DNA of 64,000 bases from an uncultured Flavobacteriaceae bacterium (GTDB lineage Bacteria > Bacteroidota > Bacteroidia > Flavobacteriales > Flavobacteriaceae): NCBI GenBank assembly GCA_947500385.1, contig CANMSA010000005.1:62001-126000 (forward strand), written 5' to 3'. The position numbers and the translations under genes were made by a program. The number at the start of each line of letters is the position of its first letter. Within the stretch, counting starts at the first letter, position 1. This document shows, in pieces, positions 36,004-44,338 of this stretch. The notes under the pieces were generated by a model that was not told the origin of the DNA, made no database searches, and saw only the letters and a list, made by a program, of their open reading frames with translations.

Positions 36004-36849
36004 ATGGGACAATTTTTAAAAAAGCGAATTAAAAAAATACTGGCACTTTTACTGTTGGTCTTTCTTGCCTTGTTTTTGTTTCGTTTGGCTTATGGCTATA
36101 AAAAGGTAAAAACCAATCAACTAGAATTTGTGCAGGTAGATGTATCGGAAACCCTATTGGGATTGCGAAAAAATTATGCTTCCAAAAAGTATAAACCTGT
36201 AGCGGGACAGCCTCAGGCCAAAATGGATCAGAAGTATGAAAAAATTGCCGACATCGGAGCCATGTCCACGCATTTTGAACGTGAAGAAAACAGCATTCGA
36301 AAACAGATCGCCGATCACAATGGGCTGGTTCAGTTCGAAGATAAAACCGGAAATAAGGGCCATCGCAAACTGAACCTTGTCATAGGGGTACCGCCAGAAA
36401 AATTTGATTCGCTCTATCGGCGGTTGACCAAAATCGGAGAAGTGCAACGCAAGCAGATTACCAAAAAAGACAAGACCAATGAATACAAAGAACTCAATGC
36501 TAAAAAAGCCTCTCTGGAAAAAATAAGGGAGTCATTGATACAATTAAAATCGAAAGGCGGAAAAATTGCAGAATATATACAACTTGAAAATCGAATTCTT
36601 GACATAGACCAACAGCTTCAGGGGCTTGGAGTAAGCTTAGGAAACTTCGACGATGAGAACGAATTCTGTACGGTTAAATTTTCCCTGACCGAAGGCAAAG
36701 AAATAGCCATTAGTCTGCTCCAAAGGGTGAAAGTGGCATTGGAATGGACCATCATCACCTATCTAAAGTTAATGGCGGCACTCACTTTTATGACCTTGTT
36801 TGCCTATTTATTACTTGCGACTATCGAAAAACTTCGTCCAAAATTATAA
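36004..36849 (+). CDS. DUF4349 membrane protein
   Basis: 281 residues. N-terminal membrane segment (about 11-29) and a second near the C-terminus (about 247-270), with a periplasmic domain between. The domain contains VIGVPPEKFDSLYRRLTKIGEV and RKQITKKDKTNEYKEL, typical of DUF4349, followed by a coiled coil (about 155-205: LNAKKASLEKIRESLIQLKS). The role is unknown; some relatives are annotated as lipoproteins of the cell surface. It is followed 101 bases later by the vWA lipoprotein on the same strand. Confidence 0.85.
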   Translation: MGQFLKKRIKKILALLLLVFLALFLFRLAYGYKKVKTNQLEFVQVDVSETLLGLRKNYASKKYKPVAGQPQAKMDQKYEKIADIGAMSTHFEREENSIRKQIADHNGLVQFEDKTGNKGHRKLNLVIGVPPEKFDSLYRRLTKIGEVQRKQITKKDKTNEYKELNAKKASLEKIRESLIQLKSKGGKIAEYIQLENRILDIDQQLQGLGVSLGNFDDENEFCTVKFSLTEGKEIAISLLQRVKVALEWTIITYLKLMAALTFMTLFAYLLLATIEKLRPKL

Positions 36850-36950
36850 GTAAACAAACTCTGGGACTTCGTCGGCCATAATGGCAACCTGAAGGCAGGC
36901 GTTAGAGTACTTAAATCTCAATTATTTAATAAACGTACATAAAACATATT

Positions 36951-38135
36951 ATGAAAAATCTACATCAAATCATCGGCATCGGACTATTGGCCTTAACCAT
37001 GACCACCGCCTGCGGCTGTGAAGTAAAACCTAAAAAAAATATATCCCCCATTTTGGTGGCCGAGGCCATTGATCCGGATAAAAAAGCAAGTAACAATACG
37101 GTAAAGATCGCCTTGTTATTAGATACTAGTAATAGTATGGATGGGCTTATCAACCAGGCAAAAGCACAGTTGTGGGATATCGTAAACAAGTTTACCCATG
37201 CCAAATGCGGAAACGAAACCCGCCCCAAATTAGAAATCGCCTTATATCAATATGGCAATGACGAGCTTTCCTCCCGAGAAGGCTACATTCAGCAAGTATT
37301 GGATTTTAGTGGCGATCTCGATGAAATCTCTGAAAAACTATTTTCATTGACCACCAATGGAGGGGAGGAGTTTTGCGGAGCGGTTATACAGACTTCTTTA
37401 AAGCAACTCGACTGGGGAAAAAATCCCGACAACCTTAAAATGATCTTTATTGCGGGTAATGAGCCTTTTGACCAAGGAAAGCTCAACTATAAGGATGCGG
37501 TTACCAATGCCAAGGAGAAGGACGTGGTCGTCAATACCATTTTTTGTGGCAATTATCAACAAGGGGTCAATACAGATTGGAAAAACGGCGCCCAGCTTAC
37601 CGGTGGGGAGTACATGGCCATTGATCATAACCGGCGTGTAGTACATATCGATACTCCTTATGACGAAATCATTATAAAACTAAATGGGAAATTAAATGGC
37701 ACCTATGTTTCTTACGGGGCAATGGGACAACGAAAAATGGCGATGCAGTCTACGCAAGACGCAAACGCTATGGAAATGGAAGAAGCGGTTGCCGTAAAGA
37801 GAGCGGTAAGCAAGAGTTCGAGCCTCTACAGCAATGCAACCTGGGATTTGGTTGATGCCGTCGAAGATGATGAAATAGATGTCTCAACATTGGAAGAAAA
37901 AGACCTACCCAAAGAACTCAAAGGCAAATCGACCTCGGAAATAAACAGCTATATCGACGCCAAGAAGAAAGAACGTATTCAGATTCAAAAAGAAATACAA
38001 GAACTGAACAAGAAGCGAGAGGCCTATATCGCAAAAAACCAGAAAGAAGAAAGTAAGGGCGAATTGGAAGGTGCGATGCTGAGGGCCATTAAAAAGCAAG
38101 CTGAAAAGAAAAACTATACTTGGGAAAATGAGTAG
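36951..38135 (+). CDS. von Willebrand factor A domain lipoprotein
   Basis: 394 residues. Signal peptide with a lipobox-like end (LTMTTACGC, Cys21 or Cys23). The vWA domain starts at about 51 with the metal-ion-dependent adhesion motif DTSNS (58-62); other motif segments are GGEEFCGAVIQTS and FIAGNEPFDQG. Residues about 235-300 form a linker and about 320-394 a strongly charged coiled coil (KKKERIQIQKEIQELNKKRE). Predicted protein-protein interaction module on the envelope; no partner is known, but the DUF4349 protein upstream is a candidate. Confidence 0.88.
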   Translation: MKNLHQIIGIGLLALTMTTACGCEVKPKKNISPILVAEAIDPDKKASNNTVKIALLLDTSNSMDGLINQAKAQLWDIVNKFTHAKCGNETRPKLEIALYQYGNDELSSREGYIQQVLDFSGDLDEISEKLFSLTTNGGEEFCGAVIQTSLKQLDWGKNPDNLKMIFIAGNEPFDQGKLNYKDAVTNAKEKDVVVNTIFCGNYQQGVNTDWKNGAQLTGGEYMAIDHNRRVVHIDTPYDEIIIKLNGKLNGTYVSYGAMGQRKMAMQSTQDANAMEMEEAVAVKRAVSKSSSLYSNATWDLVDAVEDDEIDVSTLEEKDLPKELKGKSTSEINSYIDAKKKERIQIQKEIQELNKKREAYIAKNQKEESKGELEGAMLRAIKKQAEKKNYTWENE

Positions 38136-38155
38136 TGTTTTGACCATCCTTTCGA

Positions 38156-38183
38156 CTTTCTCCCTTGGGAGGGGTTGAGAAAG
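38156..38183. terminator. hairpin between convergent genes
   Basis: CTTTCTC (38156-38162) pairs with GAGAAAG (38177-38183) just after the vWA gene stop and ahead of the convergent repeat lipoprotein. No T run follows, so a role as a bidirectional terminator is only possible. Confidence 0.3.
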
Positions 38184-38240
38184 ACAGTAGGTTGGTGTTT
38201 GGTAAGTGGGTCTATCTAAAAATTAGGTAGGCCTACTTTC

Positions 38241-41200
38241 TTAGTTAGGACAAAGAATCGGGTTCCCGTCACCATCTATATTATCTACACATCTAATCTC
38301 GTCTCCATCAAAACAAAGCTGTTGACCAGCAGGGCAGGTTTGGGTAACCGTGACGGTCACCGTGGCGGTATCGCTTCCGCCATTTCCATCTATAACGGTG
38401 TATTCGAACGTATAAGTCCCCGTAGCCACAAGAATTGTTGCACCAACATCATATAGCAGGGTTTGTGTTCCCGGAGTTTGGGTAACGGTTCCCATACTGG
38501 GCTGTGTAAAAGATTGTATCGTTAAAGGATCATTATCTGGGTCAGTATCATTACCAATTACTGGAATACTAAGTGTATTATTACCGTCCACCGCATTCAA
38601 GGTACGTGAATCATCTACTGCATTGGGTGGTGAATTGGGTGACGGGATCACCACAACCGTGGAGACCGATGCGCTGACACCTCCCCTATTATCCACAACG
38701 ACCAAACTCACTGTATAACTGCCCTCAGTATTAAAGGTGTGCGAAGTATTCGGGCTGGTCTCCACAGCCGTATTGTTCGCCCCGGAACCTGGGTCGCCAA
38801 AATTCCATTGATATTCCACAATCGTATCACCTGCATCGGGATCGGTCGAGTCATTACCATTAAAGAAAACAGTATCCGGGGCACCATCCAAAATTCCATT
38901 CTCGACGGTAATCACAGCGGTCGGAATTTGATTTGCTGCGGTAACGGTTATGGTCAGCTGAGCCGTATCGTTTAACTGTGGGGTACCATTATCGGTGACG
39001 GTCAACGTTACGTTGTAGGTACCTGGCGTACCAAAGGTATAACTGGGATTCGCAGAAACATTCGAATTTCCACCATCGTCATAATTCCACAAATAACTAA
39101 TAGTATCTCCCGCGTCAGGGTCCGAAGATTGATCTCCTGTAAAATTAACGGTCAAAGGAGCCGATCCCGTAAGCACATTGGCACTTGCCACGGCCGTTGG
39201 TGCCTGATTCGTTGGTGGCAATACTGTCACCGTCACGGTATATTGGGCTTCTGAACCATCTTGAGCAGTTACTGTATAAATTACCGGAGCACTGAAGTTC
39301 TGCGCCACGCCTGAATTCGGACTAAGAGATGCCCCTGTAAAGGTGATACTCGGTACCAAGGCCGATACATTCGTACCATTTGGTACACTTAATGCAATAG
39401 CCGTACCTGTGATGGTACCTGCAATACCGTTGATGCTGAAGCTGTCGATCGTTTTTGTGGAACTGGCAGCTGTAGTCACACTTACCGTGTATTGTATTTC
39501 CGAGCCGTCTTGCGCGGTCACCGTATAAACAACGGGGCCACTAAAATTCTGGGCGACACCCGAATTCGGACTGATCGATGCTCCCGTAAATGCAATTACG
39601 GGCGAAAGGGACGCTAAGTTCGTGCCTGCCGGCAACACCATCGTAATGGCAGTGCCCGTAATCGTACCGGCTACTCCATTAATGCTAAAACTATCAATGC
39701 TTTTGGCTGAACTGGCAGCCGTGGTCACACTTACCGTATATTGTATCTCTGAGCCGTCTTGCGCGGTCACCGTATAAACAACGGGGCCACTAAAATTCTG
39801 GGCGACACCCGAATTCGGACTTATAGACGCTCCTGTAAAAGCAATCACGGGCGAAAGGGACGCTAAGTTCGTGCCTGCAGGCAATACCATCGTAATGGCC
39901 GTTCCCGTAATGGTGCCGGCTACTCCATTAATGCTAAAACTATCAATACTCTTGGCTGAACTGGCCGCAGTGGTCACACTTACCGTATATTGTATCTGCG
40001 AGCCGTCTTGTGCGGTCACCGTATAAACAACGGGGCCGCTAAAATTCTGGGCGACACCGGAATTCGGACTGATCGATGCTCCTGTAAATGCGATTACGGG
40101 CGATAAGGACGTTAAATTCGTACCAGCCGGCAACACCATCGTAATGGCAGTACCTGTGATGGTACCGGCCACCCCATTGATGCTAAAGCTATCGATACTT
40201 TTGGCTGCGCTGGCACTGACGGTTACATTCACGGTCCACACCTGCTGATCTCCATTCCCTGCGGTTACCGTATACGTTACCGGGCCGTTAAAATCCTGTA
40301 CCGCACCAATACCGGGCGTTACACTGGATCCAGCGGAGATACTTAAAATAGCAGGAGCTACATTTAGATTTGTGCCATCTGCAACGTTTATCGTAACGGT
40401 ATGGTTTACATTATCAACTACCGAGCTATTTTGCACAGGCAGCGAAAATGCGGTGATATCCGTCCCGTTCGGTTGTGGTCCACCAGTAATGTTCACAACG
40501 ATGCTACCGCTCACCTCCGGATCGGAGACCGATATCGCTGTAATGACCACACTGCCGGCGGCAACGCCGGTCAATAGACCGTTGGCATCTACGGTAGCGA
40601 TACTTTCGTTACTAGAGGCCCAGGTAACAGAGGGGTCCGTAGCATTATCGGGGAGTACGGTGGCGATCAACTGTCGAATAGGCCCCGTTACACTTGGATC
40701 TTCTTGTGATACTGTAATACCGGTAACCGGTACTCTGGGTGTTCCTACCACGGTCACTTCTACGGTTGCGGTTGCATTCGGGTTAGAAGTGCTGGTGGCG
40801 GTAATAGTAGCGGTTCCTTCGATAAGCGCTGTTATATTTCCCAGGGCATCTACCGACACCACACCTGGATTACTGGAAACCCATGCAAGATCTTGATCGG
40901 TAGCATTCGCAGGGTTAAAAGTAACCGGGCATTCGCGAGTGGATCCCAGTAGCATTTCCAACGCATCATGCTCACCGAGATCAATGGAAATAACGGGCAC
41001 ATTCTGAACAACTTCAAATTCGACCGAAGTTTTCAACTCTTGGCCATTTTCATCCCTCAGTAAAAAGACAATTTCAACACTGCCCAGGCCATCTGGAACA
41101 AAAGAGAATTGATATACTCCTGGTAAAATGGTATTGTAATTGGCGTCTAGAGTGACCCCACTCACGTCGGAGGGTGTCAAAGAACCGCTTCCTGACACGA

Positions 41201-41735
41201 ATTGAAGTGCCGCTTCATAGTTTACTATTGGTGAGGCAGCCTGGGTCTGCAAAGTTACTGTCACGGGCGCAGCCTCTCCAAGCTCAATCTGGGAAATGGT
41301 ACTGGCAGCGGTCCAAACCACTGGCACATCTTCCAAGGTATAGGACAATTCCAATTCTTCGGTAAATCCGAAATTATCCGAACCGACTACTTTTACGCGG
41401 TGTGCCCCTTTCTGCTCCCCAACGTACATTAAGGAGGCGGTAAACGGATCAAAAGGGAATTCGGTGCCACTTTCAATTCGATTCCCATCGGCATCTTCAA
41501 AATGGCCAATACCACTTAAACTTTCGTAGACAAAGGAATAGGTATATCCTTCTAGTTCTGCCTCCGGAATTACGGTGACCGTCGTAGAAAGACCTTGATT
41601 TACAAATCCTTCGGCCGTATGGCGTTCTACCAATTCGAACTCTACTTCGGTAACTAGCGCAACCTCTTTGGTACAGGCCAAAATGACCATCAAAGTAGCC
41701 AACGCATATCCGACTATGTTCGAGAACTTTTTCAT
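38241..41735 (-). CDS. large Ig-like/DUF5018/PKD repeat lipoprotein
   Basis: 1164 residues. Lipobox at the N-terminus (LMVILACTKE, Cys about 21). Domains in order: an unknown beta domain (about 25-240); two BIG2-like Ig domains (about 250-420: TDQDLAWVSSNPGVVSVD and TDPSVTWASSNESIATVD); five DUF5018-type repeats (about 430-870), of which four are spaced exactly 83 residues apart and three are nearly identical; two PKD domains (about 875-1045: YLWNYDDGG, YQWNFGDPGS); a cadherin-like Ig domain (VIGNDTDPDNDPLTIQSF); and a short Cys-rich tail with four cysteines. Likely exposed on the surface. It follows a PorP/SprF gene on the same strand after 196 bases but has no CHU_C domain. Confidence 0.9.
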   Translation of the reverse strand: MKKFSNIVGYALATLMVILACTKEVALVTEVEFELVERHTAEGFVNQGLSTTVTVIPEAELEGYTYSFVYESLSGIGHFEDADGNRIESGTEFPFDPFTASLMYVGEQKGAHRVKVVGSDNFGFTEELELSYTLEDVPVVWTAASTISQIELGEAAPVTVTLQTQAASPIVNYEAALQFVSGSGSLTPSDVSGVTLDANYNTILPGVYQFSFVPDGLGSVEIVFLLRDENGQELKTSVEFEVVQNVPVISIDLGEHDALEMLLGSTRECPVTFNPANATDQDLAWVSSNPGVVSVDALGNITALIEGTATITATSTSNPNATATVEVTVVGTPRVPVTGITVSQEDPSVTGPIRQLIATVLPDNATDPSVTWASSNESIATVDANGLLTGVAAGSVVITAISVSDPEVSGSIVVNITGGPQPNGTDITAFSLPVQNSSVVDNVNHTVTINVADGTNLNVAPAILSISAGSSVTPGIGAVQDFNGPVTYTVTAGNGDQQVWTVNVTVSASAAKSIDSFSINGVAGTITGTAITMVLPAGTNLTSLSPVIAFTGASISPNSGVAQNFSGPVVYTVTAQDGSQIQYTVSVTTAASSAKSIDSFSINGVAGTITGTAITMVLPAGTNLASLSPVIAFTGASISPNSGVAQNFSGPVVYTVTAQDGSEIQYTVSVTTAASSAKSIDSFSINGVAGTITGTAITMVLPAGTNLASLSPVIAFTGASISPNSGVAQNFSGPVVYTVTAQDGSEIQYTVSVTTAASSTKTIDSFSINGIAGTITGTAIALSVPNGTNVSALVPSITFTGASLSPNSGVAQNFSAPVIYTVTAQDGSEAQYTVTVTVLPPTNQAPTAVASANVLTGSAPLTVNFTGDQSSDPDAGDTISYLWNYDDGGNSNVSANPSYTFGTPGTYNVTLTVTDNGTPQLNDTAQLTITVTAANQIPTAVITVENGILDGAPDTVFFNGNDSTDPDAGDTIVEYQWNFGDPGSGANNTAVETSPNTSHTFNTEGSYTVSLVVVDNRGGVSASVSTVVVIPSPNSPPNAVDDSRTLNAVDGNNTLSIPVIGNDTDPDNDPLTIQSFTQPSMGTVTQTPGTQTLLYDVGATILVATGTYTFEYTVIDGNGGSDTATVTVTVTQTCPAGQQLCFDGDEIRCVDNIDGDGNPILCPN
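39214..40209 (-). repeat. four tandem 249-bp coding repeats (DUF5018 units)
   Basis: The IDSFSING segment recurs at 40189, 39940, 39691 and 39442, exactly 249 bases apart each time. The first three units are nearly identical in DNA, including long shared runs around the ITGTAITMVLPAGTN and SPNSGVAQNFSGPVVYTVTA coding segments. The last unit has diverged. In-frame expansion or contraction by recombination is expected. Confidence 0.9.
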
Positions 41736-41931
41736 TTGTTATATCACCTGTCTAATGCCCAAATAATCATCGTCTCCTAAGCATAAAGCTACTTATTTGA
41801 AGTATCATTTGTAAGATTCTTCGGCGTATCTATAGAAAATCGCGATAAAAGTAACACTAAAATGGCCTATGAAGGGTTGCGGGGGTTTATAGCTATTTCT
41901 AGTTTACTACCAATGGCAAAGGTACTAATTG

Positions 41932-42954
41932 TTACTGTGCGGCCGGACAGTAACAATCGTATTTTCGTTCTGGTTGTCCAAAATCGTATCCCAGGGTAAT
42001 CTGATGAAAACCACCATTAGACAAAGTAAGAGCACCTGATTGGTACGAATAGTTGTACGAAACCATAAAGTTCTTAAAATTCGCGCCCACTATTGGCGTG
42101 AAAAGTTGAAGATTTTGTTCACCAAAGTTATCTCCATCTATGAATTGGGCACCGTCGAAACTTCTTCGATACGAAATACCACCCCAAATCCTACCAAAAT
42201 CCACATCTTTATAGATTTTAAAATTGATATCGAATGTCTTTTCTTTTGTGAAGTCCGTAAGCTGGAACAATACTGACGGTTCAAGTTGCACCTCATTTCT
42301 TCCAAATATATACCCCACAGAAAAAAGATACCTTCTCAAATTATCTATGACTGGGACATTATTGGGATCCAATCTTCCAACCCTATAGAGGCTTCTTTCC
42401 GTACTCAAAAGATTTAAAGCCGCAACATGCGCATAAAACTCCATGAAATTATAGGACATCCCTAGATCAACATTGTAATAGGCCTCGCTAATTTTGGCGC
42501 CTGTTATTGCTGGGTCATTAATGTTATTTGGAGAAAGAAATTCAGTTTCATCCAAACTACTTTGCAAATAGGTTGGACTCAAACCAAAAGAAAGTTGGTT
42601 CAATGCCCTTACGTCCCCGGCCAGTTTCAAGTGGTACGCATAGGTTAACTTAACACCAGTTTGCGCATGGTAGCCATTGGCATCGTTAAAAATAATCGCA
42701 CCGATACCCGTATTCGTGTCGCCCAATCTAAAATGGGCATTTAGCGTTTGCAAGTTCGGGGCATCTTGCACATCAAACCATTGTTGACGTATCGTGGCCC
42801 TTATTTTACCGCCTTGACCAATACCCGCCATAGACGGATACACGAGGTAGTAGTTATCCGCTAGGTAATCAAAGTATACGGGGATGCCCTCTTGTGCAAA
42901 AGATTGAAAACCAAATGCAAAGACCGACAGCAAAACAAGTAAACGTTTTTTCAT
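41932..42954 (-). CDS. PorP/SprF family type IX secretion membrane protein (second copy)
   Basis: 340 residues from the ATG at 42954, where the signal peptide MKKRLLVLLSVFAFGFQSFAQ begins; a frame extends 20 codons further upstream without a better start. The family features are DYLADNYYLVYPSMAGIG, ATIRQQWFDVQDAPNLQ and NAHFRLGDTNTGIGAIIF, followed by a barrel ending at HQITLGYDFG. The short tail KYDCYCPAAQ contains two cysteines. It precedes the large repeat lipoprotein and may help place it on the surface. Confidence 0.92.
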   Translation of the reverse strand: MKKRLLVLLSVFAFGFQSFAQEGIPVYFDYLADNYYLVYPSMAGIGQGGKIRATIRQQWFDVQDAPNLQTLNAHFRLGDTNTGIGAIIFNDANGYHAQTGVKLTYAYHLKLAGDVRALNQLSFGLSPTYLQSSLDETEFLSPNNINDPAITGAKISEAYYNVDLGMSYNFMEFYAHVAALNLLSTERSLYRVGRLDPNNVPVIDNLRRYLFSVGYIFGRNEVQLEPSVLFQLTDFTKEKTFDINFKIYKDVDFGRIWGGISYRRSFDGAQFIDGDNFGEQNLQLFTPIVGANFKNFMVSYNYSYQSGALTLSNGGFHQITLGYDFGQPERKYDCYCPAAQ

Positions 42955-43046
42955 TATGGGATTTTGGGAATAAAAGTCGTCTAAATATAAAGTATAACGA
43001 ATGAAATACCACATTATTATATAGTTATTGCCTTGGAAAATGATTG

Positions 43047-43054
43047 TATTTTTG
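43047..43054 (+). promoter_or_regulatory. probable -7 element of the Nfu gene
   Basis: TATTTTTG matches TAnnTTTG exactly and ends 13 bases before the ATG at 43068. An ATTG at 43027-43030 lies 16 bases upstream. Confidence 0.5.
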
Positions 43055-43067
43055 CATAAAACGATTT

Positions 43068-43982
43068 ATGATGAAAGAGTTTAACATTACTGTTCGGGAA
43101 ACCAACAACCCCGCGATTCTCAAATTTGAGACCAATCATTTTCTTACCCAACATGCCAATTACGAATTCAAAAATATAGATGAGGCCAAAAATTCCCCTT
43201 TGGCCCAACAGCTTTTTTACCTTCCATTTATTAAAACGGTCTATATTTCCGGGAACTTTATTGCGCTCGAAAGGTATGACATCGTACAATGGAACGACGT
43301 TAAAGACGAGGTCGCGCAACAAATGGTGGAATATCTAAATGCCGGTGAACCGGTGGTAGTCGAAGTGGAAAAAGAACAAACGGCCAAAAAGCTGCCGGTA
43401 ACCGTCTATGCAGAGGTTACTCCCAACCCATCGGTCATGAAATTCGTAGCCAGTCGACGGATTGTTCCTGCTACGTTGGAATATAAGAATATTGACGAGG
43501 CCAAAGACTCCGAATTGGCTAAGGAATTGTTTCATTTCCCCTTTGTAAAAGAGGTGTTTTTTGATGAAAACTATGTGTCGGTTACAAAATTTGATGTGGC
43601 CGAATGGGAAGACATTACCTTGGAATTGAGGGAACACATTCGAGATTTTATCGCTGATGGCAAAGAAGTTGCCTCTACTCAAAGCATTGTTCAAAAATCG
43701 AAAGAAGCACCGGCCCAATTGATGAAAAGCGCAGGTTTAGACGACACCTCCAAGCAAATCATCGACATTCTTGAGGAATACGTAAAACCCGCGGTCGCAA
43801 GTGACGGAGGAAACATCCTTTTCAAGTCGTATGAGGAAGCTGACAAGCGTGTGAACGTTATTCTTCAAGGTGCCTGCAGTGGTTGCCCCTCCTCTACCTT
43901 CACGCTAAAGAACGGTATCGAAACTATGCTCAAAAATATGATGGGGGATAAAGTGAACGAAGTGGTTGCGATCAACGGTTAA
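43068..43982 (+). CDS. NifU-like iron-sulfur cluster scaffold with two Nfu N-terminal domains
   Basis: 304 residues. The frame is open 8 codons further upstream, but 43068 was chosen because the -7 promoter element at 43047-43054 would otherwise lie inside the gene. Two Nfu-N domains are seen: about 3-90 (ETNNPAILKFETN, DEAKNSPLAQQLFYLPFIK) and about 113-205 (EVTPNPSVMKFVA, DEAKDSELAKELFHFPFVK). The C-terminal NifU domain (about 230-304) carries the cluster-binding CxxC in GACSGCPSSTFTLKNGIE. It assembles or carries [4Fe-4S] clusters in the cytosol. The internal duplication of the N domain is clear from the parallel motifs. Dodecin follows after 70 bases. Confidence 0.93.
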   Translation: MMKEFNITVRETNNPAILKFETNHFLTQHANYEFKNIDEAKNSPLAQQLFYLPFIKTVYISGNFIALERYDIVQWNDVKDEVAQQMVEYLNAGEPVVVEVEKEQTAKKLPVTVYAEVTPNPSVMKFVASRRIVPATLEYKNIDEAKDSELAKELFHFPFVKEVFFDENYVSVTKFDVAEWEDITLELREHIRDFIADGKEVASTQSIVQKSKEAPAQLMKSAGLDDTSKQIIDILEEYVKPAVASDGGNILFKSYEEADKRVNVILQGACSGCPSSTFTLKNGIETMLKNMMGDKVNEVVAING

Positions 43983-44052
43983 TTTCTAATAAGACGAACC
44001 CGGATTCAAATTTTATTTTGGTACCTTGTAGTAAATATTAAAAACACTAATT

Positions 44053-44253
44053 ATGGCAGTTTTAAAAGTAATCGAAGTATTGGCGAATTCCGATAAAAGT
44101 TGGGAAGATGCCGCTAAAAAAGCCGTTTCACACGCATCAAAATCCGTAAAGAACATTCGTTCTGTGTACATTAACGAACAGAGTGCCTCTGTTGATGACG
44201 GAAAGTTGACGGAATACAGGGTGAATGTAAAAATTACTTTCGAAGTAAAGTAA
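44053..44253 (+). CDS. dodecin family flavin-binding protein
   Basis: 66 residues, one beta-alpha-beta-beta unit. VLKVIEVLANSDKSWEDA and YRVNVKITFEVK match the dodecin fold, which assembles into a hollow dodecamer storing riboflavin or FMN in bacteria. The flavin-stacking Trp is at residue 17 (KSWEDA). It lies 70 bases after the Nfu gene and is closed by a strong terminator. Confidence 0.95.
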   Translation: MAVLKVIEVLANSDKSWEDAAKKAVSHASKSVKNIRSVYINEQSASVDDGKLTEYRVNVKITFEVK

Positions 44254-44282
44254 TCGTATTTACCATCCTATTTTGATACAAA

Positions 44283-44310
44283 GCATCGGTCTGGTACCGA
44301 TGCTTTTTTT
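44283..44310 (+). terminator. Rho-independent terminator after dodecin
   Basis: Perfect 8-bp stem GCATCGGT/ACCGATGC with the loop CTGGT, followed by seven Ts. It ends the Nfu-dodecin transcript, so the next gene needs its own promoter. Confidence 0.93.
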
Positions 44311-44326
44311 ATATATGCAGTTCCCG

Positions 44327-44334
44327 TAGTTTTG
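44327..44334 (+). promoter_or_regulatory. probable -7 element of the DUF255 gene
   Basis: TAGTTTTG matches TAnnTTTG and ends five bases before the ATG at 44339, in the 28-base space after the dodecin terminator. It predicts a transcript starting at or next to the start codon. Confidence 0.45.
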
Positions 44335-44338
44335 ACAT

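Noticed and set aside
38227-38236. Palindrome GTAGGCCTAC in the gap between convergent genes
   Set aside because: A 10-base perfect palindrome without flanking structure or T run; it occurs by chance often enough and has no evident target.
39214-40209. The 249-bp repeats as a CRISPR array or mobile element
   Set aside because: Units are contiguous without spacers, stay in frame and encode a DUF5018-type domain, so they are coding repeats.
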